Source of the DNA: an uncultured Clostridia bacterium
GTDB lineage: Bacteria; Bacillota; Clostridia; Oscillospirales; Oscillospiraceae
Reading direction: 5' to 3'
Assembly: GCA_937907715.1 (NCBI GenBank)
Contig: CALERM010000198.1
Span: 1 to 6,163, forward strand
Length of the DNA stretch: 6,163 nucleotides
Part shown: one piece after another, positions 1 through 5,540 of the stretch
Layout of the letters: the number at the start of each line of letters is the position of its first letter
Position numbering within the stretch: the first letter of the stretch is position 1
The notes under the pieces: generated by a model
The model's input: only the letters and a program-made list of their open reading frames with translations
What the model was told of the DNA's origin: nothing
The model's database searches: none
Program-made: the position numbers and the translations under genes

Positions 1-79
1 TCAGCGCAAAAAATCCTCGCTGCCGGTCACATCGGGAGTTTTCAGATACACCCTAAGAAACCCAAAGGAGAACCCAATC
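1..79. other. Upstream leader of the lipoprotein-MBOAT-DHHW operon, no gene called
   Basis: This stretch holds the ribosome binding site AAAGGAG (64-70), nine bases before the ATG at 80. I see no convincing -35/-10 pair, so the operon promoter may lie to the left of the window. The reading frame of the lipoprotein is open through to base 1, but it has no ATG, GTG or TTG there and encodes nothing like a signal peptide, so ATG 80 is kept as the start. Another + frame ends with TAA at 54-56 and could be the tail of an upstream gene. It is too short to judge. Confidence 0.5.
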
Positions 80-868
80 ATGAAAAAGTTACTTGCAATG
101 CTTCTCGCGCTGGCGTGCGTCTTCAGTTTTGCTGCCTGCGCGAGCAAAAACACAAACGATACGACAGAGCCGGAGACCCCTTCGACCTCTGACCAGCAGC
201 CTGAAACCCCGGCAGAGCAGCCGGAAGCGCCTGCCGAGGAACCCGCGGAAACACCGGCAGACGACGGCGCTTCGGATGGCGTCAATATCGATACGCCTGC
301 GGTTATGCCGGACGACGGCTTTCTCGTTGAAGGCGGCGGTCAGCAGTCCGAAGAAAATAAGCCAGCTGCGGAAGGCGGCACGGAAAACGCCGAGAGCGCC
401 AAGGCTGCGCTGGATCTTCTCAACAAGGTCTGGTCGAGCTATACGGAGGACGAAAAGTTCCCGGCGGCAGGCGGCGATTATGATACCAACGTCAACGATG
501 CGGCTGGCAACGTGAACATTGCAAACGCCGACACGGTGTCGTATCTTCTGACCTTCCCGGCAGCGGATGTTGCAAAGCTCGACGGTGCGGCGTCCATCAT
601 GCATATGATGAATGGCAACACCTTCACCTGCGGCGCGTTCCACGTGGCAAACGCGGACGATGTTTCCGCGATTGTCGAGGACATTCACACCGAGATTTCC
701 GGCAAGCACTGGATGTGCGGCTTCCCGGACAAGATGTTCCTTGCGACGAACGGCAATCTGATCGTATCAGTCTACGGCAACGAGGACCTGGTCAACACCT
801 TCCGCGACAAGCTCTTTGCGGCGGACGCGGGCTTTACCACTGCCTACGATGAGGCAATCAGCGCATAA
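80..868 (+). CDS. Uncharacterised lipoprotein, first gene of the MBOAT/DHHW operon
   Basis: A 262-residue secreted lipoprotein of unknown function. Residues 1-20 form a lipoprotein signal peptide: KK at 2-3, a Leu/Ala-rich core, and lipobox F17-A18-A19-C20 with C20 as the expected lipid anchor. Residues 21-105 are a low-complexity Pro/Glu/Ala/Thr linker (repeats such as PETPAEQPEA, PAEEPAETPA), probably a flexible spacer through the cell wall. Residues 106-262 look like a compact folded domain with the segment MMNGNTFTCGAFHV (177-190), a second motif WMCGFPD (211-217), and two cysteines, C184 and C213. The start is supported by AAAGGAG nine bases upstream and by the signal peptide. It lies 24 nt before the MBOAT gene with no terminator, so co-expression is likely. 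Small lipoproteins such as DUF4358 members often accompany MBOAT/DHHW pairs in Firmicutes. Membership of that family is possible, but I cannot confirm it by eye. Gene and lipoprotein nature are secure; function is unknown. Confidence 0.9.
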   Translation: MKKLLAMLLALACVFSFAACASKNTNDTTEPETPSTSDQQPETPAEQPEAPAEEPAETPADDGASDGVNIDTPAVMPDDGFLVEGGGQQSEENKPAAEGGTENAESAKAALDLLNKVWSSYTEDEKFPAAGGDYDTNVNDAAGNVNIANADTVSYLLTFPAADVAKLDGAASIMHMMNGNTFTCGAFHVANADDVSAIVEDIHTEISGKHWMCGFPDKMFLATNGNLIVSVYGNEDLVNTFRDKLFAADAGFTTAYDEAISA

Positions 869-892
869 ACCATACAAAACCGTGGAGGCTCT

Positions 893-2296
893 ATGTTATT
901 TTCCAGCATTCCGTTTTTATACTATTTTTTGCCGCTTGTGCTGGCAGTCTATTTTCTTGTGCCGCGCGGCGCAAAAAATGCGGTGCTGTTTGCATCGAGC
1001 CTCCTGTTTTATGCCTGGGGCGAGCCGCGCTTCTGCGTGTTCATGCTGCTGAGCATCGCGCAGGGCTATGTCTTCGGGCGGTTGATTGAAAAAAATCGCA
1101 GGCGCACGAAGCGGTCAAAGCTGTTTTTGACCGCTTCGGTCTGTCTGAGTCTGGGGCTGCTCGGATACTGCAAGTACGCAGACTTTTTTATATCCAGCCT
1201 GAACGCTGTGACAGGCGCTTCCATAAAGCTTCTGCACGTGGCGCTTCCCATCGGCATCAGTTTTTACACGTTTCAGATTTTAAGCTATGTGGTGGATGTC
1301 TACCGGGGGGAAGTGCCTGCACAGAAGAGCTTTTTGAAGCTCGGCACGTATATCGCCATGTTCCCGCAGCTCATTGCAGGACCGATTGTGCGCTACGCGG
1401 AAATTGCACCGCAGCTGGACAGCCGCGAGACGACGCTTGAGGATGTATCGTCCGGCGCGTGCCGGTTTGTGATCGGGTTATCGAAAAAGGTGCTGCTGGC
1501 AAATGTTCTGTACGAGCTGATTACGGCGTTTCAGCAAAGCAGGGACCTGTCGGTTCTCTATTTCTGGCTCTACGCTGTGAGCTTCACCCTGCAGCTCTAT
1601 TTTGACTTTTCCGGCTACAGCGATATGGCAATCGGACTCGGCAGAATCTTCGGCTTCCAGTTTCGGGAGAATTTCAACTACCCGTATATCTCCAGCTCAA
1701 TCACCGAATTCTGGCGGCGCTGGCATATCAGCCTCGGTTCCTGGTTCCGGGACTATGTCTATATTCCGCTCGGCGGAAACCGCGGATCAAAAGCAAAATG
1801 GCTGCGCAATATCCTTGTTGTCTGGATGCTGACCGGTCTGTGGCACGGGGCAAGCTGGAACTTTGTCCTGTGGGGGCTGGGCTTTGCGGTCCTGCTGGTG
1901 GCAGAGAAGCTGGTGTACGGCAGGCTGCTGGAAAAGACGCATGTTTTCAAGCATGTCTACGTGCTGCTGCTTGTAACGCTGAGCTTTGTCCTGTTTAACG
2001 CGGACTCTGTGTCGGAGGCGGTTTCGCAGCTCGGCGCGATGTTCGGCGCGGACGGGCTGCCGCTGACCAGCGTGGAGAGTGTCTATTATCTCAAAAGCTA
2101 CGCCGGAACGTTCCTGTTTGCGGTAATCGGCGCGACGCCGCTGGTATCGAACGCGGTTTCCAGGTTCGGGAAAACCAGCTTCGGTGCGCGCGCGCCGGTC
2201 TTTTTGCAGCCGCTTGTCATGCTTGTGCTTCTTGCCGCGTGTACGGCGTTTCTGGTCGACGGGTCGTTTAACCCGTTTTTGTATTTCCGATTTTAA
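893..2296 (+). CDS. MBOAT family O-acyltransferase (AlgI/DltB-like)
   Basis: A 467-residue polytopic membrane O-acyltransferase, the usual length for AlgI-type proteins. Members move an acyl group from an intracellular donor through the membrane for O-acylation of extracellular polymers. Visible family signatures are the start MLFSSIPFLYYFLPL (1-15), FPQLIAGPIVRY (157-168), FDFSGYSDMAIGLG (237-250), EFWRRWHISLGSWFRDYVY (272-290) with His278, IPLGGNRG (291-298), and TGLWHGASWNFVLWG (314-328), in which His318 is the expected catalytic histidine. The C-terminal end PFLYFRF is also typical. Hydrophobic segments span the whole length. GGAGG (884-888) sits only four bases before the ATG, a rather short spacing. 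The gene follows the lipoprotein by 24 nt and is followed after 12 nt by a DHHW gene, the classic partner. No dltA or dltC is nearby, so D-alanylation of teichoic acid is less likely than acetylation of a wall polymer or exopolysaccharide. The acceptor is unknown. Confidence 0.95.
   Translation: MLFSSIPFLYYFLPLVLAVYFLVPRGAKNAVLFASSLLFYAWGEPRFCVFMLLSIAQGYVFGRLIEKNRRRTKRSKLFLTASVCLSLGLLGYCKYADFFISSLNAVTGASIKLLHVALPIGISFYTFQILSYVVDVYRGEVPAQKSFLKLGTYIAMFPQLIAGPIVRYAEIAPQLDSRETTLEDVSSGACRFVIGLSKKVLLANVLYELITAFQQSRDLSVLYFWLYAVSFTLQLYFDFSGYSDMAIGLGRIFGFQFRENFNYPYISSSITEFWRRWHISLGSWFRDYVYIPLGGNRGSKAKWLRNILVVWMLTGLWHGASWNFVLWGLGFAVLLVAEKLVYGRLLEKTHVFKHVYVLLLVTLSFVLFNADSVSEAVSQLGAMFGADGLPLTSVESVYYLKSYAGTFLFAVIGATPLVSNAVSRFGKTSFGARAPVFLQPLVMLVLLAACTAFLVDGSFNPFLYFRF
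1107..1138. repeat. Perfect 13-bp inverted repeat inside the MBOAT gene
   Basis: CGAAGCGGTCAAA (1107-1119) and its exact reverse complement TTTGACCGCTTCG (1126-1138) flank the 6-base loop GCTGTT. The arms encode roughly residues 72-82 of the acyltransferase, in the loop and start of the next helix. No T-run follows on either strand, so it does not look like an intrinsic terminator. The repeat is directly visible; its role is unknown. Confidence 0.85.
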
Positions 2297-2308
2297 GGAG
2301 GCAGGAGG
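2295..2308 (+). promoter_or_regulatory. Tandem Shine-Dalgarno sites coupling MBOAT and DHHW genes
   Basis: AAGGAGG (2295-2301) overlaps the MBOAT stop codon TAA (2294-2296) and stands seven bases before the DHHW start at 2309. A second AGGAGG (2303-2308) touches the ATG and is too close to be the working site. The layout suggests ribosomes ending the MBOAT gene reinitiate on the DHHW gene, keeping the two products balanced. Confidence 0.75.
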
Positions 2309-3406
2309 ATGCAGAAGAACAAAACCATGGGGACCGTCCTGCTTCTGGGAGTGTTTCTGTTCGGCTTTGCCGTCTGGGGCGCGCTCAAGCCCGCGGACGC
2401 GCAGTCTCAGTCGGAGCGGCGGAGTCTCGCGCAGCTTCCGGAGTTCTCGCTTTCCGCGTTTGCGGATGGAACATGGACGGGCGATTTTGAGAGTTACACG
2501 CTCGATCAGTTCCCGCTGCGCGAGCAGTTCCGGACGCTCAAGAGCCTGCTGTCGCTCGGCGTGTACCGGCAGAAGGACAACCACGGCGTGTATCTGGCAG
2601 ACGGTTTCGTCTCGAAGCTGGAATACCCGCTGAACGAAGATTCTATCAGGCACGCGCAGGAGCGATTTCAGTTCGTCTATGACACATATCTTGCGGGCAC
2701 GGATGTGAAGCCCTATCTTGCGGTGATTCCCGACAAAAACTACTATCTGGCGAAGCAGAACGGATATCCGGCGCTGGATTACGACGCTTTTTTCTCGTCC
2801 ATGCGCGAAAGCCTCCCGTGGGCGCAGAGTATTGATCTGACCGGGAGTCTGACGGCAGACGATTATTACAGAACCGACCTGCACTGGCGGCAGGACCGGC
2901 TCGTGCCCACGGCAAAAACGATTGCGGAAGCAATGGGCGCAAGTGTCGAAGAACAATTTGAAACGCAGACGCTTGCGCGCGACTATTACGGGCTTTACTA
3001 CGGCTACGCGGCGCTTCCCGTAAAGCCGGAGACGATTTCGTATCTGACGAGCGATACCATTGATCATGCCATCGTGACGAACTTTGAAACGAACAGGACC
3101 TGCGCGGTCTATGATATGGAAAAGGCGGCGGGGAAGGACCCCTATGAGATGTTCCTGTCCGGCTCGGTGTCGCTTCTGACGATTGAAAACCCGAACGCGA
3201 AGACGGACAAAGAGCTGGTGATTTTCCGCGACTCGTTTGCCAGCAGCCTGGCGCCGCTGCTTTTAGATGGCTACGCAAAAATCACGCTGGTCGATATCCG
3301 CTATCTTCCGAGCGCGAGGCTTGGAAGCTTTCTGACGTTTACCGATCAGGACGTGCTGTTTTTATACAGCGTCAACGTTCTCAACAACAGCGAAACGATC
3401 AAATAG
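2309..3406 (+). CDS. DHHW family protein, AlgJ/AlgX-like surface acyltransferase partner
   Basis: A 365-residue membrane-anchored extracytoplasmic protein of the DHHW family, related to AlgJ/AlgX, which work with MBOAT proteins in polysaccharide O-acetylation. Residues 7-25 form an uncleaved-looking membrane anchor. The N-terminal region carries the family pattern ERRSLAQLPEFS (36-47), then FESYTLDQFPLREQF (60-74). LAVIPDKNYY (137-146) is the usual strand before the active region. The name-giving motif reads T189-D190-L191-H192-W193 here, so the first His of DHHW is Leu, while the catalytic-type Asp-x-His is kept. RDSFASS (307-313) supplies a candidate nucleophile, S309, giving a plausible Ser-His-Asp set of SGNH-hydrolase type. 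The start is fixed by AAGGAGG seven bases upstream and by the membrane anchor. The gene ends the operon and is followed by a hairpin at 3450-3486. Family assignment is strong; activity and substrate are inferred from homologues. Confidence 0.92.
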   Translation: MQKNKTMGTVLLLGVFLFGFAVWGALKPADAQSQSERRSLAQLPEFSLSAFADGTWTGDFESYTLDQFPLREQFRTLKSLLSLGVYRQKDNHGVYLADGFVSKLEYPLNEDSIRHAQERFQFVYDTYLAGTDVKPYLAVIPDKNYYLAKQNGYPALDYDAFFSSMRESLPWAQSIDLTGSLTADDYYRTDLHWRQDRLVPTAKTIAEAMGASVEEQFETQTLARDYYGLYYGYAALPVKPETISYLTSDTIDHAIVTNFETNRTCAVYDMEKAAGKDPYEMFLSGSVSLLTIENPNAKTDKELVIFRDSFASSLAPLLLDGYAKITLVDIRYLPSARLGSFLTFTDQDVLFLYSVNVLNNSETIK

Positions 3407-3449
3407 CGCGGCATAAGGCGCGGTTCCGGATGAAAAACAGACAGGCATA

Positions 3450-3486
3450 AAACGCAGCGGATGCAAGAAAAGCATCCGCTGCGTTT
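3450..3486. terminator. Bidirectional intrinsic terminator between convergent genes
   Basis: A perfect 15-bp GC-rich stem (3450-3464 with 3472-3486) encloses the 7-base loop AAGAAAA. On the + strand the stem ends in TTT followed by GGTT. On the - strand it ends in TTTTAT, the better U-tract. It lies 43 nt after the DHHW stop and only 3 nt beyond the MATE stop codon (TGA, complement of 3490-3492), so it can serve both converging transcripts. Confidence 0.85.
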
Positions 3487-3489
3487 GGT

Positions 3490-4857
3490 TCAGGAAGGGA
3501 TTTTGCGCTTTTCCGCCGCGTCGAAGCCGTGGACCCAGTCGGAGCAGTGGTAGTATATAAAAAAGATGACCGAGCTGACGGACCACGTGATAGGATAAGC
3601 GTAGTAGATGAAGCGGATTTCGTGACTGTAGCGCATGATCAGCGTGATATACGTGATGCGCAGCACACACCAGACGGCAAGCATCACAAGCATCGGTACG
3701 AACGCCTTGCCTGCACCGCGGCAGACGGAGGCTGCCGCGTGAGAATAGGCGAGCAGACAGTAAAAGAGGGTAATGGCACGCGCCTGCTGCGTCGCCAGCG
3801 CGATAACCTCCGGCGTCCGGCTGAACAGACCTGCCAGCTGCGGCATGGTAATATACATGGCGATGCCGATCAGCTCCGCAAGCAGCAGGGCACTGACGAT
3901 GCCAAAGCGTGCGCCGGTTTTCGCGCGGTCATATTTCTGCGCGCCCAGATTCTGGCTGGTATAGGTTGTGAGCGCCATCGTAAAGCTTGTAATCGGCAGG
4001 AAGGCGAAGCCTTCGAGCTTGCTGTAGGTGCCGTAAGCCGCCATGGCGATTTTTCCGAAGGAATTGATGTTCGTCTGCACGACGACGTTTGCAAGACCGA
4101 TGACGGAATTCTGCACGCCGGAGGGAAGCCCGTAGCGGAGAATCAAGCCGATCATTTCACGGTCGGCGCGCAGGTGCGACAGCCGCAGACGATAGTTTGC
4201 CGTCTTGCGCGAGAGCCGGATCAGGCACAGAATCATGCTGATTGCCTGCGAGATGACCGTCGCTGCGGCGGCAGCCCACACGCCCCAGCCGAAGCCGCCG
4301 ATGAACAGAAGGTCCAGCGCGATATTGACCGCCGACGACAGCAGCAGATAATAAAGCGGTCTCCTGCTGTCGCCGAGCGCATTCATAACGCTCTTGCAGG
4401 CGTTATAAAGCATGACCGCCAGCACGCCGGTAAAATAATAGCGGAAATAGGAGATGGCGTCTGGCAGGACCTCCGGGTCGGTGCCCATCCAGCGAAGAAT
4501 GGTTGGCGTTGCCAGGACGCCGAGGATGGTGAGGAAAATGCCGCTCAGAAGGTTCACGAAAATATTCGCGTGGATGGCGCGCTCAACCCGCGCGTCGTCT
4601 CTCGCACCAAAGTAGCGCGAGATGGAAACGCCCGCGCCGAGTGTCAAGCCCTCAAAAAAGCTGGTCATCAGAAAAATCAGAGGACCGGACGAGCTGACTG
4701 CGGCAAGCGCTTCGTCGCCGAGAAAGCGCCCGACGATCAGAGAGTCGGCGGTGTTATACAGCTGCTGGAAAATCTGGCTCAGCAGGACCGGCAGCGCAAA
4801 GCCCGCAATCAGCTTCCACGGACTGCCGACCGTCATGTCCCGCGTCGTACTTTTCAC
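3490..4857 (-). CDS. MATE family multidrug efflux transporter
   Basis: A 455-residue inner-membrane transporter of the multidrug and toxic compound extrusion family, which exports cationic drugs or metabolites using a Na+ or H+ gradient. It has two homologous halves of about six helices each. The first opens with MTVGSPWKLIAGFALPVLLSQIFQQLYN in pieces at 8-35, followed by ADSLIVGRFLG (37-47). Later come YNACKSVMNALGDSRRPLYY (151-170) and, opening the second half, LRYGLPSGVQNSV (240-252), then FTMALTTYTSQNLGAQ (292-307), all typical of the DinF/NorM-like Clostridial branch. I place the start at GTG 4857: GGAAGGG (4875-4869) lies 11 bases upstream and the protein then begins MKSTTRDMTVG like its relatives. 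An in-frame TTG at 4902 lies inside the -10 box and has no binding site. ATG at 4836 is a weaker alternative. The gene is single, with its own promoter and a shared terminator. Substrate cannot be deduced. The long antisense frame is a shadow. Confidence 0.95.
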   Translation of the reverse strand: MKSTTRDMTVGSPWKLIAGFALPVLLSQIFQQLYNTADSLIVGRFLGDEALAAVSSSGPLIFLMTSFFEGLTLGAGVSISRYFGARDDARVERAIHANIFVNLLSGIFLTILGVLATPTILRWMGTDPEVLPDAISYFRYYFTGVLAVMLYNACKSVMNALGDSRRPLYYLLLSSAVNIALDLLFIGGFGWGVWAAAAATVISQAISMILCLIRLSRKTANYRLRLSHLRADREMIGLILRYGLPSGVQNSVIGLANVVVQTNINSFGKIAMAAYGTYSKLEGFAFLPITSFTMALTTYTSQNLGAQKYDRAKTGARFGIVSALLLAELIGIAMYITMPQLAGLFSRTPEVIALATQQARAITLFYCLLAYSHAAASVCRGAGKAFVPMLVMLAVWCVLRITYITLIMRYSHEIRFIYYAYPITWSVSSVIFFIYYHCSDWVHGFDAAEKRKIPS

Positions 4858-4868
4858 TGTGCATCCGT

Positions 4869-4875
4869 CCCTTCC
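4869..4875 (-). promoter_or_regulatory. Ribosome binding site supporting the GTG start of the MATE gene
   Basis: Read on the minus strand, GGAAGGG precedes GTG (4857-4855) by 11 bases, slightly long but usable. The farther TTG at 4902 lacks any purine-rich element upstream. This favours a 455-residue product over a longer one of 470. Confidence 0.55.
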
Positions 4876-4901
4876 AGACAAATATCGAGCGTAGCTTCTC
4901 A

Positions 4902-4930
4902 ATTCTAACAGAATCGGAATGAAAATACAA
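4902..4930 (-). promoter_or_regulatory. Sigma-70-type promoter of the MATE gene
   Basis: On the minus strand TTGTAT (4930-4925) is separated by exactly 17 bases from TAGAAT (4907-4902). A TGT directly before the -10 gives an extended -10 element. Transcription should begin near 4895, leaving a leader of roughly 40 bases before GTG 4857. The match is close to consensus at both boxes with ideal spacing. Confidence 0.7.
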
Positions 4931-4936
4931 CCTGGA

Positions 4937-4955
4937 AGAAGGCTTCTGCAATTGC
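4937..4955. repeat. Two adjacent short palindromes in the divergent intergenic region
   Basis: AGAAG-G-CTTCT (4937-4947) is followed directly by GCAATTGC (4948-4955). They lie just upstream of the MATE -35 box and about 38 bases before the right-facing -10 candidate, where a regulator or upstream element could bind. Short palindromes are common by chance, so an operator role is only a suggestion. Confidence 0.35.
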
Positions 4956-4989
4956 TAACCGGCGGTTACTCGCGGTTTGTATGGACGGA

Positions 4990-4998
4990 TGGTATGAT
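4990..4998 (+). promoter_or_regulatory. Extended -10 promoter candidate for the small lipoprotein gene
   Basis: TGG-TATGAT (4990-4998) fits an extended -10 box, with TATGAT one base off TATAAT. No good -35 stands at 16-18 bases; the nearest resemblance, TTACTC (4966-4971), is 21 bases away. A start near 5005 would leave a leader of about 30 bases before ATG 5036. Confidence 0.5.
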
Positions 4999-5035
4999 AA
5001 AACAAAACTGTCAGAGCAAGAGGGGAGAACAGGTC

Positions 5036-5464
5036 ATGAAAAGATTCTGGAAACGGACAGCAATGGGGCTGCTGTCGCTGGCGCTGCTGCTGTGTGCCGC
5101 CTGCGCGGCGCAGAAACAGGAGCAGGAACAGGAAATGGACATCGCGGGCGCGGACTGGCGCACCTATGGGCAGGTGAGCGACGCGGGGACCATCATGAGA
5201 GCGGGGGAGCAGACGAGCGTGCTTGCCTGCGTATTTGACAGCGGCGTGGAGTTTTACCTGGATGAAGAAACACAGACGTTTTTTGCAGAAGCGGTCTATC
5301 CGGAGAAAATCGAGGGCGCACACGATCTGTTTGAAGCGCTGTCGCTGGAGGATTCAAACGGCGACGGCAACAGCGACGTGCGGCTCATGCTCACCGGTCA
5401 GACGCTGGTCTGGTACTACGACGCGGCAAGCGAGAGCTACGTCTATCAGCCGGAGGTACGGTAA
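5036..5464 (+). CDS. Small lipoprotein with a calcium-loop-like DxNGDGxxD motif
   Basis: A 142-residue predicted lipoprotein of unknown function. Positive residues (KRFWKR, 2-7) lead into a hydrophobic stretch 10-20 and the lipobox C20-A21-A22-C23; position -3 is Cys rather than the usual Leu, so recognition is likely but not ideal. A short Gln/Glu linker (26-33) precedes the folded part. There, ADWRTYGQVSDAGTI (39-53) and CVFDSGVEFYLDEETQTFF (65-83) suggest a beta-rich domain. D106-S-N108-G-D110-G-N-S-D114 resembles the calcium-binding loop of EF-hand, dockerin or VCBS-type repeats. LVWYYDAASESYVYQPE (124-140) ends the protein. Related short lipoproteins with the same order of motifs are, as far as I recall, common and unnamed in Oscillospiraceae. 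The start is ATG 5036, with AGGGGAG (5021-5027) eight bases upstream and the signal peptide directly after; a longer frame from 4919 has no such support. The gene stands alone between a divergent MATE gene and a convergent lipoprotein gene. Confidence 0.87.
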   Translation: MKRFWKRTAMGLLSLALLLCAACAAQKQEQEQEMDIAGADWRTYGQVSDAGTIMRAGEQTSVLACVFDSGVEFYLDEETQTFFAEAVYPEKIEGAHDLFEALSLEDSNGDGNSDVRLMLTGQTLVWYYDAASESYVYQPEVR

Positions 5465-5483
5465 GCTGCCGCAAAGCATGGAA

Positions 5484-5519
5484 AAACCCGGAGAGCTTGA
5501 ATTGAAGGTCTCCGGGTTT
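5484..5519. terminator. Intrinsic terminator between convergent lipoprotein genes
   Basis: AAACCCGGAGA (5484-5494) pairs perfectly with TCTCCGGGTTT (5509-5519). Inside, CTT/AAG extends the stem past a G-G mismatch around a 6-base loop. On the minus strand the stem runs into TTTTTCC, a proper U-tract, so it best ends the SurA-like gene. On the + strand only TTTGC follows, so it would be weaker for the small lipoprotein. An outer pairing AAAGCAT (5473-5479) with ATGCTTT (5528-5534) could lengthen the structure. Confidence 0.8.
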
Positions 5520-5540
5520 GCACGTCAATGCTTTTGAGGC

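Noticed and set aside
1..285. 94-codon minus-strand frame rich in Ser/Gly/Ala at the left edge
   Set aside because: Its N-terminal half is just the complement of the lipoprotein's low-complexity linker, and no ribosome binding site was seen.
89..709. 206-codon minus-strand frame opposite the first lipoprotein
   Set aside because: Arg/Cys-rich translation mirroring the Pro/Glu/Ala linker; no start context and no family pattern.
893..2296. MBOAT gene as dltB of a teichoic acid D-alanylation operon
   Set aside because: The neighbours are a lipoprotein and a DHHW protein, with no dltA, dltC or dltD. The motifs and C-terminus fit the AlgI-like branch better.
1787..3067. 426-codon open frame on the - strand
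   Set aside because: It runs opposite two well-supported genes and across their junction, and its translation is Arg/Gln/His-rich low-information sequence.
3407..3489. The 3450-3486 inverted repeat as part of a mobile element or REP-like repeat
   Set aside because: It lies between convergent stops with T-runs on both sides and has only one copy in the window. A terminator explains it fully.
3529..4908. 459-codon open frame on the + strand, antisense to the MATE gene
   Set aside because: It is rich in Arg, His, Gln and Asp with no membrane segments or recognisable motif, and it lies entirely opposite a clear MATE gene. It is the open complementary frame expected in GC-rich coding DNA.
4919..5035. 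39-codon N-terminal extension of the small lipoprotein
   Set aside because: It would begin upstream of the likely promoter and bury the signal peptide. ATG 5036 has a good ribosome binding site.
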